Of a stretch of 33,121 nucleotides of DNA, positions 8,134-17,743 are shown in pieces. Below the pieces are notes generated by a model. The model was not told the origin of the DNA. It was given only the letters and a program-made list of their open reading frames with translations, and did not search any database. A program made the translations under genes and the position numbers. Within the stretch, counting starts at the first letter, position 1; each line of letters opens with the position of its first letter. This DNA is from Candidatus Sumerlaeota bacterium (lineage in GTDB: Bacteria; Sumerlaeota; Sumerlaeia; JABWBI01). Location of the stretch: assembly GCA_016928695.1 (NCBI GenBank), contig JAFGKF010000362.1, forward strand, positions 1 through 33,121, read 5' to 3'.

Positions 8134-9081
8134 ATGAGGTCATCTCTGACTCTGCTGGCTCTGATCACACTGGCACTGCCCGCCCTCGCCGTTCTGCCCC
8201 CGGAGGCCCAGGAGGCGGCCGAGCGCGACGCCGCTCTCGCGCTTCCCCAGGTGCAGCAGGCGATCGGTGGACGGCACCCCATCACCGTCACGCGCGAGGG
8301 AGACGTTCTCACCATTCAGGCGGGCGATGTCGCGGTGCAGGCCCGCATCGTGTATCTGCCCAGCGATCCGATGATCGACGGGCCGGTCAACTTCCGGGCC
8401 GAGTACATCGGTGCCACGGCCGTTGCCCAGGTCCAGCCCGTCAATCTGGCCTCGCCGAGTCGGCAGACGGCCCGGGAGATCGTGGCCGTTCTCCAGAGCG
8501 AGGCCGTGCTCGAGCAGCTCGGGGACCAGCCGATCCACACGATCGTGCGCATGGATCCCCAGGAATATCAGGTGGACACGTGGGCGACACAGGTCAGCGC
8601 CCGGGTCATCTACGAACCCAGGGCGGGCATGCCTGTGGGCGAACCGATTCCCCTGCGGGTGGAGGTCGGCGAGCTCCCCGATCTGCGCAATGTGCCGGCC
8701 GTCAGTGTCGATTGCCCGATCTCGGTCGGCGAGACGGTCCAGGGCGCCTTGATCCCCGGTGACAATGCCGCGCTCACGGCCGATATTCGGGCCGGTGCGG
8801 CCTATCTCCGTGACGGCTATCTGTTCGAGGCGCAGGGGGGTCAGCCCCTGCTCATCGACCTCGTCTGCGATTTCGACGGCTATCTCTTCCTCATCGCCCC
8901 GGGGGGTGTGATCGTGGCGAGCAATGACGACTTCACGTCGGTCAACACCTCGCGGATCCGGCACACCCCCTTCGAGAGCGGATGGCACCGCGTGGTGGTG
9001 ACGTCGTTCAGCGAAGGGGTGTCCGGGAACTACACTCTGAGTCTGATGAGAGACATGGCTCTGCCCGCGGCGGCCCCCTGA
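8134..9081 (+). CDS. Exported protein with PPC-like C-terminal domain
   Basis: A 315-residue exported protein of unknown function. I placed the start at ATG 8134, preceded by GGAGGAA, because it opens a clean signal peptide (MRSSLTLLALITLALPALA, cleavage near residue 19-20); an in-frame start at 8044 would bury this signal. Residues 20-210 are mixed alpha/beta without a recognised motif. Residues about 215-305 resemble a bacterial pre-peptidase C-terminal (PPC) beta-sandwich: ISVGETVQGALIPGD, GYLFEAQGGQPLLIDLVCDFDGYLFLIAPGG, ASNDDF, and a final SGNYTLSL strand. PPC domains usually trail secreted enzymes but no catalytic domain is visible here. It stands alone on the plus strand and ends six bases from the convergent hslV. 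Confidence 0.8.
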   Translation: MRSSLTLLALITLALPALAVLPPEAQEAAERDAALALPQVQQAIGGRHPITVTREGDVLTIQAGDVAVQARIVYLPSDPMIDGPVNFRAEYIGATAVAQVQPVNLASPSRQTAREIVAVLQSEAVLEQLGDQPIHTIVRMDPQEYQVDTWATQVSARVIYEPRAGMPVGEPIPLRVEVGELPDLRNVPAVSVDCPISVGETVQGALIPGDNAALTADIRAGAAYLRDGYLFEAQGGQPLLIDLVCDFDGYLFLIAPGGVIVASNDDFTSVNTSRIRHTPFESGWHRVVVTSFSEGVSGNYTLSLMRDMALPAAAP

Positions 9082-9087
9082 GAGCTC

Positions 9088-9618
9088 TCAGGCCAGCGAC
9101 TCGAGCACCACCTGATCGTTCGTGTAGACGCACTGCCGGGCGGCGATGGCCATGGCCGCCCGGGCGATCGCCTCGGCGTCCATGTCGGCGTGCCCGATCA
9201 GGGCCATGGCGGCGGCCTGGGCGATGGGACCCCCGCTGCCGATGGCGGCGACGGCGGTGTCGGGCTCGATCACATCCCCCGAGCCGCTGAGGACGAACAT
9301 CTGCCCGCGGTCGGCGGCGATCAGCAGCGCCTCGAGCCGCCGCAGGACGCGGTCGGTCCGCCAGTCCCGCGCCAGGGCCACGGCGGCCCGCGCGAGATGG
9401 CCATCGAACTCATCGAGCCGCTGCTCGAGCTTCTCGAACAGCGTCAGCCCATCGGCGGCCGATCCGGCGAAGCCGGCCAGCACTGTGCCCTTGGCCAGCG
9501 GCCTCACCTTCCGGGCGCCGTGCTTCATGATCTGGTCGCCGTGGGTCACCTGGCCGTCGCCGGCGACGACCGTCACGCCGCGGTGGCGCAGCGCGAGAAT
9601 GGTTGTGGAGCGGATCAT
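9088..9618 (-). CDS. hslV: ATP-dependent protease peptidase subunit HslV
   Basis: A 176-residue HslV (ClpQ), the proteasome-beta-like peptidase that assembles as a dodecamer with the HslU unfoldase. The start at ATG 9618 gives [14 protein letters not shown], placing the catalytic Thr right after the short propeptide, and the [23 protein letters not shown] segment is diagnostic. [19 protein letters not shown] and the C-terminal [12 protein letters not shown] also fit. Length equals the family norm. It lies 28 bases after topA, as in the Bacillus smf-topA-codV-clpQ-clpY order, but xerC/codV is missing between topA and hslV and no hslU follows; the next gene is convergent. HslU must be encoded elsewhere or be absent. 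Confidence 0.95.
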   Translation of the reverse strand: MIRSTTILALRHRGVTVVAGDGQVTHGDQIMKHGARKVRPLAKGTVLAGFAGSAADGLTLFEKLEQRLDEFDGHLARAAVALARDWRTDRVLRRLEALLIAADRGQMFVLSGSGDVIEPDTAVAAIGSGGPIAQAAAMALIGHADMDAEAIARAAMAIAARQCVYTNDQVVLESLA

Positions 9619-9646
9619 GGCTCGACCCTCTGTTCTGGCCGCGGGA

Positions 9647-11971
9647 TCAGGACTCCTCCTCCTCGGAGGGCCCCCCGATCTCCGACGGTTTCTTGTATCC
9701 ACACGCGGGGCACTTGAGGCGGCCGCGCAGCGGCCCCTTGCCGTGAACCAGGTACGGGTGCTTGCACTCGGGGCAGGGCTCGGGGGCCGGCATCTCCCAT
9801 GAGGTGTGGTCGCAGTCGGGGTAGGCATTGCAGGCCCAGAAGGTGCGCCCCTTCTTCGACTGCCGCTCGACGATCTCGCCGGGGCATCCCTCGCGCGGGC
9901 ACTTGACGCCGATCTTCAGCGGCTCGGAGTGCTTGCACTCGGGGTAGCCCGGGCAGGCGGCGAAGCGCCCCCGGCGGCCGCTCTTGACGATCAGCGTCTT
10001 GCCGCAGTTGGGGCAGGTCTGGCCCTTGGCCTCCTGGGGCGCCGAGCGTCCCGAGCCATCGCCATTGTCGTCGCACTCGCGCGTGTTGCGGCACTCGGGG
10101 TAACCCGAGCAGGCGAGGAAGCGCCCGTTGCGCCCCCACTTGACGACCATCGGGCGGCCGCACTTGTCGCACGTGATGTCCGTGGCGATCGTCTCGCGCT
10201 TGAGGTTGCGCATGTTGACCTTCGCCTCGGCCATGCGGCGGCGGAAGCTGTCGTAGAAGTTGCGCAGGAGCTCGACCCAGTTGACCTTGCCATCCTCGAC
10301 CTGGTCGAGCTGCTCCTCCATCAGCGCGGTGAACTTCGCGTCGAGGATCTCGGGGAAACTCTCGACGAGCAGGTCGGTCACCAGCACGCCGAGCTCTGTG
10401 GGCTTGAACCGCCCCTTGTCGAGCGAGACGTACTCCTTCTCCTGGATCACCGAGACGATGGCCGCGTAGGTCGAGGGGCGGCCGATCCCCCGCGACTCGA
10501 GCTCCTTGACCAGAGAGGCCCCGGTGAAGCGCGGCGGGGGCTGGGTGAAGTGCTGAACGGGCTCGATCGACCTGACTGTGACCTGAGCCCCCTCGGCCAG
10601 CGCGGGCAGGCGCCCGGGAACCTCGCCGTTGTCCGCGTCGTCCTTGCCCTCCTCGTAGACGGCCAGGAAGCCGGGGAACTCGATCACCGTCCCGGTGGCG
10701 GCGAAGCGGTGCCCCTTTGGGTTCTCGAGCTCGATGCGGGTCTGCAGCACGCGGGCGGGCGCCATCTGGCAGGCCACGGTGCGGTTCCAGATCAGGGTGT
10801 AGAGCTTGAGCTGATCGGGCGTCAGGTGCTTGGCCACCGACTCGGGGTCGTGGCGCATGTAGGTCGGGCGGATCGCCTCGTGCGCATCCTGCGCACCCTT
10901 TTTCGTGCGATAGACGTTCGGCTTCTTCGGCAGGTACTCCTTGCCGTGCCGCTCCTCGATGTGATGGCGCAGGTGAGTCAGGGCGATGTCGGCGATGCGC
11001 GTGGAGTCCGTCCGCATGTAGGTGATCAGACCGACGTTGTTGCCCTCGCCCAGATCCACGCCCTCGTAGAGCCTCTGGGCGATGACCATCGTCTTCTTCG
11101 GTGAGAAGCGCAGCTTGCGGTGCGCCTCCTGCTGAAGCGTCGAGGTGATGAACGGCGGGGCCGGGTTGCGCTTGGCCCTCTTCTGAGTGACGGAGGCAAC
11201 GGTCAGCGCCCCCCTGCCGATCTCCTTGACGAGCGCCTTGGCCTCCGCCTCGTCGGCGATCAGGCGCTTCGCGGGCTCGCCTTTTTTCCTGCGCCTGGTC
11301 TCGGGCTCAGGGCGCTGGAGGATCTGCTCCTCGCCGACCGCCACGAGTCTCATGGCGAACGCGGGGGGCTCATCGCCCATCCCCTCGGCCTCGATGGTCC
11401 AATACTCCTGTGCCTGGAACCGCTGGATCTCCTGCTCGCGCTCGACGACGAGGCGCACGGCGACCGACTGAACGCGTCCGGCCGACAGACCCCGCCGGAT
11501 CTTCTCCCAGAGCAGCGGCGAGAGCTGGTAGCCGACGATGCGGTCGAGGATGCGCCGGGCCTGCTGGGCGTCGATCAGCGCCATGTTGAGATGCCCGGGA
11601 TTCTCGAGGGCCCGGAGAATCGCCTCCTTGGTCACCTCGTTGAAGGTCACGCGCCAGGCCTTTTTCTGGGGCAGCCTGAGCTCCTCGGACACATGCCAGG
11701 CGATCGCCTCGCCCTCGCGGTCGAAGTCGGAGGCCAGGAACACGCGCTCGGCCGACTTCGCCGCCTTGCGCAGGGCGGCCAGGGCCTTCTCCTTGCCCTT
11801 GACCTGAATGTACTCAGGCGCGAAGGCGTGCTCCAGGTCGACCCCCAGGCGATTGGTGGGAAGATCGCGGATGTGGCCCATCGTGGCCAGCACCTGGTAA
11901 TCCTTCCCGAGATATTTGGAGATGGTCCGCGCCTTTGCCGGCGACTCGACCACGACGAGAGACTTAGCCAT
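9647..11971 (-). CDS. topA: DNA topoisomerase I (type IA)
   Basis: A 774-residue type IA topoisomerase that relaxes negative supercoils. The Toprim domain opens with [18 protein letters not shown] and includes [16 protein letters not shown]; the active-site Tyr is Y318 in [11 protein letters not shown]. The C-terminus carries four C4 zinc-ribbon modules (CDKCG...CSGYPEC, CPNCG...[15 protein letters not shown]...CNAYPDC, CPECKHP...CPACG). I chose ATG 11971 over GTG 11980 because [10 protein letters not shown] is the usual N-terminus and GTGAGG lies just upstream. The start overlaps the dprA stop by eight bases, so translation is coupled. dprA-topA is a common order in bacteria. Confidence 0.97.
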   Translation of the reverse strand: MAKSLVVVESPAKARTISKYLGKDYQVLATMGHIRDLPTNRLGVDLEHAFAPEYIQVKGKEKALAALRKAAKSAERVFLASDFDREGEAIAWHVSEELRLPQKKAWRVTFNEVTKEAILRALENPGHLNMALIDAQQARRILDRIVGYQLSPLLWEKIRRGLSAGRVQSVAVRLVVEREQEIQRFQAQEYWTIEAEGMGDEPPAFAMRLVAVGEEQILQRPEPETRRRKKGEPAKRLIADEAEAKALVKEIGRGALTVASVTQKRAKRNPAPPFITSTLQQEAHRKLRFSPKKTMVIAQRLYEGVDLGEGNNVGLITYMRTDSTRIADIALTHLRHHIEERHGKEYLPKKPNVYRTKKGAQDAHEAIRPTYMRHDPESVAKHLTPDQLKLYTLIWNRTVACQMAPARVLQTRIELENPKGHRFAATGTVIEFPGFLAVYEEGKDDADNGEVPGRLPALAEGAQVTVRSIEPVQHFTQPPPRFTGASLVKELESRGIGRPSTYAAIVSVIQEKEYVSLDKGRFKPTELGVLVTDLLVESFPEILDAKFTALMEEQLDQVEDGKVNWVELLRNFYDSFRRRMAEAKVNMRNLKRETIATDITCDKCGRPMVVKWGRNGRFLACSGYPECRNTRECDDNGDGSGRSAPQEAKGQTCPNCGKTLIVKSGRRGRFAACPGYPECKHSEPLKIGVKCPREGCPGEIVERQSKKGRTFWACNAYPDCDHTSWEMPAPEPCPECKHPYLVHGKGPLRGRLKCPACGYKKPSEIGGPSEEEES

Positions 11972-13199
11972 GGTCCTCACTGTTCAACGGAGGTGTGGGG
12001 CCCGCGGCGCGCGTCTCGAGCGACGCCGAGGACGGGCAGGCGGTGTAGCGCTTGCCCGGGAGCTCCGCGATCAGACCGTGGAGCTGAAGATTCATCAGGT
12101 GCATTGGCAGCGCCGCGCGCTGATCGGGGTCCAGGCCCCGCATCAGTGTGTCGAGCTGCACCGCCCCCCCCTGGATGCGGGTGAAGAGACCCCGCTCCTC
12201 CTCATCGAGCGCCTCGAGAACCGCGCTCGGCACCGGGGGTGGATCAGGGCTCGCCCCCTCCGCCCCGAGCGCCGCCTCTCCCCCCAGCTCGGAGAGGAGA
12301 CCGCGCAGCAGGCCACGCATGTCGGCCAAGACGTCCTCGGCAGACATCACCAGGCGCGCCCCCTCCTGGATCAGGCGGTTCACACCCCGCGAGTTGGCAC
12401 GTGTCGCATCGCCGGGGACCGCAAAGACGGGGCGGCCGAGCTCCGCGGCGCGGGTGGCGGTGATCAGCGCACCGCTCTTCTCGCCCGCCTCGACGACGAC
12501 CACTCCCTGCGCCAGGCCCGCGAGGACCGCATTGCGCTCGGGGAAGTGCTCGGCGCGTGGGGCCGCACCCAGCCGATACTCGCTGATCAGCGCACCGCTC
12601 TCGGCGACCCGCTGGCGAAGGCGTCGATGCGTCGAGGGATACACGATGTCGAGCCCCGCCCCGAGCACGGCCAGCGTGCGCCCCCCCCGCTCCAGCGCCG
12701 CCCGGTGGGCGGCGCCGTCCACGCCCGTGGCAAAGCCGCTGATCACCGTCACCCCCGCCTCGGCGAGGTCGCCGGCGATCGCCTCGGTCATCTGGCGGCC
12801 GTAGTCGGTCATGTTGCGGGAGCCGACGATGGCGATGCCCACCTCGTCGAGCGGCTCGAGCTCGCCCAGCACATGCAGCAGGGGAGGCGGGTCATCCATC
12901 GCGCGCAGGGCGCGGGGGTAGCCCGGATCGGTGAAGGGGATCAGCCGCGCCCCCATGGCGGCGATCGCCTCCGCCTCCGGGCGCAGGTCCAGGGTGTCGC
13001 GGTGCTCCACGATGCTGTTCACGGTGACCTCGTCGACTCCCTCAGCGGTTCGCAGCGCCCGCGGTGAGGCGCGCAGCACCTCCCCGGGACTGCCCAGCGC
13101 TGTGATGAGCTGCCACAGGCGGCGTCGTCCGACCTGGGGGATCGCCGCCAGCGTCAGCCAATCCGTCCAGAGGGCGAGATCGGCGGTCGAGGGCGTCAC
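11964..13199 (-). CDS. dprA: DNA-processing protein DprA (Smf)
   Basis: A 411-residue DprA, which binds incoming single-stranded DNA during transformation and loads RecA. An N-terminal SAM/HhH-like region (residues 1-70) precedes the Rossmann-like core with IAIVGSRNMTDYGRQM, VISGFATGVDGAAHRAAL, LAVLGAGLDIVYPSTHRRL, HFPERNAVLAGLAQGVVVVEAGEKSGALITATRAAELGRPVFAVPGD and GVNRLIQEGA. A C-terminal winged-helix (about residues 340-400) follows. The GTG start overlaps the stop of the upstream gene by four bases (GTGA), and its own stop overlaps topA. With the PilB/PilC pair 1.2 kb away this could support DNA uptake, but no comEA/comEC is in the window. Confidence 0.96.
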   Translation of the reverse strand: MTPSTADLALWTDWLTLAAIPQVGRRRLWQLITALGSPGEVLRASPRALRTAEGVDEVTVNSIVEHRDTLDLRPEAEAIAAMGARLIPFTDPGYPRALRAMDDPPPLLHVLGELEPLDEVGIAIVGSRNMTDYGRQMTEAIAGDLAEAGVTVISGFATGVDGAAHRAALERGGRTLAVLGAGLDIVYPSTHRRLRQRVAESGALISEYRLGAAPRAEHFPERNAVLAGLAQGVVVVEAGEKSGALITATRAAELGRPVFAVPGDATRANSRGVNRLIQEGARLVMSAEDVLADMRGLLRGLLSELGGEAALGAEGASPDPPPVPSAVLEALDEEERGLFTRIQGGAVQLDTLMRGLDPDQRAALPMHLMNLQLHGLIAELPGKRYTACPSSASLETRAAGPTPPLNSEDHG

Positions 13200-14272
13200 T
13201 TGATGAGGTCGCGGCCTCGGACACAGAATTCGCTGAAGGCGTCCTGCCCAGCCTGCGTGGGGTTGTTCGAGCCGTAGGGCTCCAGCCAGACAACCACCAA
13301 GATGTTCGATCGATAGAACGCCCCCACATAGTGGCCCGCACGCGTGTCCTCCACGGCTCGGCGGACCTCATCGGTCAGGGCCGAGGCCTCCGTGCGACTG
13401 TCCATCATGAAGAGCGCGAGGCAGATGTAGTCCTGGCTGTTGTTGGCCCACAGCTGCTTGTACTCCTCACGGGCCTCCAGGCGATCGATCAGGCTCTGGT
13501 CAAAGACCCCGAGATTCACCAACCTGTCCTCCACCACGAGGGTGTCGGAGATGTCTCTTCGGTTGTCAGCCGTCGGATCGTGCTCCCAGAAATCCCCTGG
13601 CAGGAAACCGCGGGTCTCCTCGGGGGGAACAGCGAAACCCACCCAGTCGAGCCGATAATACTTGATGTGCGGGAAAAAGAACCGCAGGCCGATGTCGTAG
13701 GTGTAGTAGAAGGCGTTTCTCGTCGCCGGGTAATCCTTCAGCTTCGACCAGTCCCAGATGCCCAGCACCTGGACACCGACAGTGACGAAGATCAGGCCCA
13801 TGAGAATGATCAGGCCCTTCGTGACGTTGCTCTTGAGGACTCGGTCGATCCGCTGCTTCGTGCGGTGGCGGAACTGCTCGGCCCGATAGACCGCCTCGGA
13901 GATCTCGCTGAGCTCCTGGCGCTTCTCCTCGAGGTTGCCCAGGGTCTCCTGGAGAAGAAGAAAGGCCTGGTGCCACTCGATCTCCATCTTTTTGACCTCG
14001 GCCACACTCATGCGAGCCAGGTGATGGAGCGTGATCGCCCGGGAGACGATCGTCAGCATGGACTGGGCGATGTTCTTGTCCGCCATGATCGCGGCCATGA
14101 ACGAGTCGTGGAGCATGGCGATGCGACTCTTGACGTTGAGGAAGTCCTCCTCGCCCTCGTTTGTCACGGCGTCGCCCTTGACACACTGCGCCATGATGTC
14201 ATGGAAACGTCGCCAGAGCTCCAGCAGCTCGGTGCAATCGCTGTAGTTGCGCTCCAGGGCAGGGTCAATCAT
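13196..14272 (-). CDS. Single-TM protein of unknown function, coupled to dprA
   Basis: A 358-residue protein I do not recognise. Residues 1-145 are helical, with a probable coiled coil at about 100-145 (QETLGNLEEKRQELSEISEAVYRAEQF). One membrane segment lies at about 152-172 (KGLIILMGLIFVTVGVQVL) after a basic patch, without an N-terminal signal, so the helical part is probably cytoplasmic. Residues 180-358 form a mixed domain with several Trp/Tyr residues and a basic C-terminus. GGAG lies nine bases upstream of the ATG at 14272. Its stop overlaps the dprA GTG by four bases, making it the first gene of a dprA-topA-hslV operon. Membership suggests a role near DNA uptake or envelope, but nothing in the sequence proves this. 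Confidence 0.8.
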   Translation of the reverse strand: MIDPALERNYSDCTELLELWRRFHDIMAQCVKGDAVTNEGEEDFLNVKSRIAMLHDSFMAAIMADKNIAQSMLTIVSRAITLHHLARMSVAEVKKMEIEWHQAFLLLQETLGNLEEKRQELSEISEAVYRAEQFRHRTKQRIDRVLKSNVTKGLIILMGLIFVTVGVQVLGIWDWSKLKDYPATRNAFYYTYDIGLRFFFPHIKYYRLDWVGFAVPPEETRGFLPGDFWEHDPTADNRRDISDTLVVEDRLVNLGVFDQSLIDRLEAREEYKQLWANNSQDYICLALFMMDSRTEASALTDEVRRAVEDTRAGHYVGAFYRSNILVVVWLEPYGSNNPTQAGQDAFSEFCVRGRDLIK

Positions 14273-14313
14273 GGCTGGTTCTCCACCTCGATCTCCCTTG
14301 TGTCAGAGAACGA

Positions 14314-14342
14314 CTCCAGCCGAGCGAGCGGGGATTTGTCAA
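14314..14342 (-). promoter_or_regulatory. Possible promoter of the dprA-topA-hslV operon
   Basis: A perfect TTGACA on the minus strand (14342-14337) is followed after 17 bases by CTGGAG (14319-14314), a poor -10. It lies about 42 bases before the ATG at 14272, between the pilC terminator and the gene. Confidence 0.3.
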
Positions 14343-14403
14343 CGGGTTTGTCCCAGGCCTCGGGGAGAGGTGGCCGTGGGTCTCATGCGGCCCGGATGAG
14401 AAA

Positions 14404-14433
14404 AGGGCGCCGGGATTTTTCCTCCGGCGCCCT
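14404..14433 (-). terminator. Rho-independent terminator of pilB-pilC
   Basis: AGGGCGCCGG (14404-14413) and CCGGCGCCCT (14424-14433) form a perfect 10-bp G/C stem with a 10-base loop. On the minus strand it is followed at once by TTTTCTC. It lies 22 bases after the pilC stop. Confidence 0.85.
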
Positions 14434-14455
14434 GATATCACTGGGTTTGATGGTG

Positions 14456-15661
14456 TCATCCGATGTGGTCGAGCATCCGGATCAGGGGCAGGAACATCGA
14501 GATGACGATGAATCCCACCACGACACCCAGGAAACAGATCAGCAGCGGCTCGATGAGGCTTGTCAGACCGGCCACCGCGGCATCGACCTGATCCTCGTAG
14601 AAGTCGGCGATCTTGTTGAGCATGGGATCGAGTGCGCCTGTCCGCTCACCGACATCGATCATGCGGGTCACCATCGGGGGGAAGACGCCGGAGTCGGTCA
14701 GGGGTTTGGCGATCGACTCACCGCTCTGGATCGAGGACTTGGTGCGGAGAACAGCGTCCTCGATCACCACGTTGCCGGCGGTCTTGGCGGTGATGTCCAG
14801 CGCCGAGAGGATGTTGACGCCCGAGCGCATGAGGACACCGAGGGTGCGGGAAAACTTGGCGATGGCGACCTTGAGGAAGATCGGCCCAAAGACGGGCATC
14901 ACCAGCTTGAAGGAGTCGATGCGCCACCGGCCCGTGCGGGTCTTGCCCCACTGCCAGAGTCCGAAGGCGATGCCGCCGACGAGCAGGGCCAGCAGGATGT
15001 AGTGGTCGCGCATGAAATCGGAGATCGCGATGGTCCAGGCGGTTGTCAGGGGGAGCTTGGCCCCGAAGCCGTCGAAGATGTCCTTGAAGACGGGGACGAC
15101 CTTGACCATGAGGAAAGCCGTGATGCCGATCGCCACGACTGACACGACGGCGGGGTAGATGACGGCGCTTTTGACCTTGCGCTGGATCGAGGCGACCTTC
15201 TCGAGGTAGATGGCCACCTGATCGAGAATGGTGTCGAGCATACCCGAGGCCTCGCCCGCGCGGACCATGGAGACGAAGAACTGGCTGAACGCCTGGGGGT
15301 GCTTCGCCAGGGCCTCGGTCAGGCTGGAGCCGCCCTGGACATCGCGCTCCACCTTGCCCAGCACATCCTTCATCGTGAGCTTCTCCACCTGCTCACCGAG
15401 GATGTTGAGCACCTCCAGCAGCGGGAGACCTGCGCGGATCATCGTCGCGAGCTGGCGGCTGACGATCACCAGGTCGTCGATCTTGATCTTGCCGCGCTTG
15501 AGCTTGCGCCTGCGCCGACGGGATCGGATCTCCTCGATGGTGGTGGGCGTCAGCCCCTTGTCGCGCAGAAAGCGCGCCACCACCGCGGGGTCCGCGGCGT
15601 CGTGGGACCCGGTGATCGACCTTCCCCCCGGGTCACGTGCGACGTACTGAAATGTGGGCAT
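14456..15661 (-). CDS. pilC: Type IV pilus/type II secretion inner-membrane platform protein PilC (GspF family)
   Basis: A 401-residue polytopic protein of the PilC/GspF family. I chose ATG 15661 because it starts at MPTFQYVARDPGGRSITG, the usual family N-terminus, with AAGGAG ten bases upstream. Two T2SSF domains are visible: the first around SRQLATMIRAGLPLLEVL...FFVSMVRAGEASGMLDTIL, the second around KFSRTLGVLMRSGVNILSALDI...MVTRMIDVGERTGALDPML. Membrane segments follow the first domain (about 165-190 and 215-235) and end the protein (LLICFLGVVVGFIVISMFLPLI). PilC couples the cytoplasmic ATPase to pilin assembly. It follows pilB by 43 bases. Sequence does not distinguish pilus from secretion system use. 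Confidence 0.93.
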   Translation of the reverse strand: MPTFQYVARDPGGRSITGSHDAADPAVVARFLRDKGLTPTTIEEIRSRRRRRKLKRGKIKIDDLVIVSRQLATMIRAGLPLLEVLNILGEQVEKLTMKDVLGKVERDVQGGSSLTEALAKHPQAFSQFFVSMVRAGEASGMLDTILDQVAIYLEKVASIQRKVKSAVIYPAVVSVVAIGITAFLMVKVVPVFKDIFDGFGAKLPLTTAWTIAISDFMRDHYILLALLVGGIAFGLWQWGKTRTGRWRIDSFKLVMPVFGPIFLKVAIAKFSRTLGVLMRSGVNILSALDITAKTAGNVVIEDAVLRTKSSIQSGESIAKPLTDSGVFPPMVTRMIDVGERTGALDPMLNKIADFYEDQVDAAVAGLTSLIEPLLICFLGVVVGFIVISMFLPLIRMLDHIG

Positions 15662-15704
15662 GGGCAATGGGCTCCTTGCTCTTGAATCGCTGGTTCGGTG
15701 CCTC

Positions 15705-17441
15705 TCACTCGTCGCCGACGGTGACGCTGAGCACCTCCTCAATCGTGGTCTTTCCCAGGATGAGCTTCTTCAGGCCGCTCTGGCGCAGGGTCTGCATCCC
15801 CTCCTCGATGGCGAAGCGCTTCAGCTGACTGCTCGTCGCCCCCTCCATGATGTAGTCGCGCATCTTGTCGGTGATGGCCATCATCTCGTACAGCGCCAGG
15901 CGGCCCCGGTAGCCGGTTCCCGAGCAGCTGTGGCACCCGCGGCCGTGCATGAGCTGCACCTTGTCCCATCCCGAGAAGTCCTCGTGTCGCGGCGTCCCGA
16001 GCGAGGCCAGGCTCTCGGGCTTGGCGGTGACAGGCTCCGCGCAGCCCTCGCAGATGCGGCGCACCAGGCGCTGGGCGACGGCCATGATGACCGAGGCGAC
16101 GACGAGGAACGGCTCCACGCCCATGTTCGTCAGGCGCTGGACCGACGAGGGGGCATCGTTGGTGTGGAGCGTGGACAGGACCAGGTGGCCCGTCAGAGCG
16201 GCCTTGATGGCGATCTCCGCCGTCTCCAGGTCGCGGATCTCGCCCACCAGCATGATGTCGGGGTCCTGGCGCAGGAACGAGCGCAGCCCCTCGGCGAACG
16301 TCAGCCCGATCTCGGGCTTGGCCTGCACCTGGTTGATCCCCCCCAGCTGGTACTCGATCGGGTCCTCGATCGTCGTGATGTTCTTGTGCGGATCGTTGAT
16401 CGTCGACAGCGCCGAGTACAGCGTCGTCGATTTGCCCGATCCCGTCGGCCCGGTGACGAGCACCATGCCGTAGGGCTTGAGGATCACCCGCTCGAAGATC
16501 TCGAGCTGGTGGGAGTCGAAGCCCAGATCGCGCAGATCGAGCTGGAGGTTCGACTGGTCGAGGATGCGCATCACGACCTTCTCCCCGTGAGCCGTGGGGC
16601 AGGTCGAGACACGGAAGTCGACGTTCTTGCCGCCGATGCGGACCTTGAAGCGGCCGTCCTGCGGCAGGCGCCGCTCGGCGATGTCCAGCTCGCTGAGGAT
16701 CTTGACGCGCGAGATGATCGCGTTCTGGAACTTCTTGGGGGGCGGCGAGATCTCGTGCAGCACGCCGTCGATGCGGTAGCGCACGCGCAGTGTCTTCTCG
16801 TAGGGCTCGATGTGGATGTCCGACGCCCGCATCTTGATCGCCTCGGACACCATCAGGTTGACCAGCTGGATCACCGGGCCGTCGTCGGCCTGGATGCTCA
16901 GGTCGTTGATGTCCTCCTCCGAGCCGTTGGCGCCATCCTCGTCGCGGATCACCTCCAGGTCACGGTCCGTGATCTCCCGGAGCATCTCCTCCAGCTCGTT
17001 GCCGTTGCCCGAGTAGTACTTCTCGATCGACTCGAGGATGTCCGACTCGAACGAGATCACCGGGATGATCTGGCACTGGGTCAGCAGACGGATCTCATCG
17101 AGCACGTAGATGTTGCTCGGGTCCGACAGCGCGATGGTCAGGGTATCGCCCGTCCGGTCGACGGGGACGATCTTGTACTTGCGGACGATGTCCTCGGGGA
17201 TTGACTTGAGAACTTCGGCGTCGATCTCGTAGTGCGAGAGGGTGATGAAGGGGACGTTGAGCTGCTTGCCGAGCGCCGCGGCCATCTCCCACTCGCTGGC
17301 CAGACCCATCTCGATCAGCACGCGGCCGAGACTGATCCCCGAGGAGACGCTCTGCTCCAGAGCGGACTCCAGATCGTCGGCCGAGATGATCTGGTCGTCG
17401 ACCAGCATCTGACCGAGCTTTCTCTCCATCGTTGTGGACAT
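15705..17441 (-). CDS. pilB: Type IV pilus assembly/type II secretion ATPase PilB (GspE family)
   Basis: A 578-residue assembly ATPase. The N-terminal MshEN-type domain (KLGQMLVDDQIISADDLESAL to about residue 145) is followed by the N2 domain with MRASDIHIEP. The ATPase core has Walker A GPTGSGKSTTLYS (K337), the Asp-box TTIEDPIEYQL, Walker B DPDIMLVGEIRD and the His-box GHLVLSTLHTNDA. A tetracysteine zinc site is present (CEGC and CHSC). I chose ATG 17441 (MSTTMERKLGQ); GTG/ATG starts at 17507/17501 with AAGG are possible. No pilT, pilD or pilin gene is adjacent, so these two genes are separated from the rest of the machine. Confidence 0.94.
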   Translation of the reverse strand: MSTTMERKLGQMLVDDQIISADDLESALEQSVSSGISLGRVLIEMGLASEWEMAAALGKQLNVPFITLSHYEIDAEVLKSIPEDIVRKYKIVPVDRTGDTLTIALSDPSNIYVLDEIRLLTQCQIIPVISFESDILESIEKYYSGNGNELEEMLREITDRDLEVIRDEDGANGSEEDINDLSIQADDGPVIQLVNLMVSEAIKMRASDIHIEPYEKTLRVRYRIDGVLHEISPPPKKFQNAIISRVKILSELDIAERRLPQDGRFKVRIGGKNVDFRVSTCPTAHGEKVVMRILDQSNLQLDLRDLGFDSHQLEIFERVILKPYGMVLVTGPTGSGKSTTLYSALSTINDPHKNITTIEDPIEYQLGGINQVQAKPEIGLTFAEGLRSFLRQDPDIMLVGEIRDLETAEIAIKAALTGHLVLSTLHTNDAPSSVQRLTNMGVEPFLVVASVIMAVAQRLVRRICEGCAEPVTAKPESLASLGTPRHEDFSGWDKVQLMHGRGCHSCSGTGYRGRLALYEMMAITDKMRDYIMEGATSSQLKRFAIEEGMQTLRQSGLKKLILGKTTIEEVLSVTVGDE

Positions 17442-17743
17442 CGACGGCGGTGCTCCCCGCTCGTGGCTCGGCCCACTCGCACGTGGGCCCGATCTTCTCA
17501 TCGGCACCTTCGGATTGATGTTGAGTATTTTGATACACCCGTGAGGGACGGAAATCCTCTGACCGCAGCTCTTTTCAAGGCGCTGGGACGAGGGGGCGAG
17601 GCGAGACGCCGTGGCCGGAATGACTCACCCACGGGGTCCCAAAATCAATGGTCAGAGGGGTCAAACAGACCTCTTCCCGCGGGGAAAATCCCTGAAAACG
17701 GGGAGAATCCGCCGGGGGCTCTCGATCGAGGGGGGAAAGGGGC
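17442..17743. other. Intergenic stretch between proA and pilB
   Basis: No gene is supported in these 302 bases. An AT-richer patch at about 17510-17560 lies upstream of pilB and may hold its promoter, but no good box pair was found: TTGAAA-N17-ATTTCC on the minus strand is the best. Near proA the sequence has A/G-rich tracts and the short palindrome CTCGATCGAG at about 17719-17728. No clear terminator follows proA. Confidence 0.4.

Noticed and set aside
9619-9828. N-terminal extension of HslV by about 70 residues
   Set aside because: It would overlap the topA end and bury the catalytic Thr; the family starts at ATG 9618.
13331-15142. A 603-residue plus-strand frame opposite the single-TM protein and pilC
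   Set aside because: It crosses a strong minus-strand terminator and lacks any recognisable motif.
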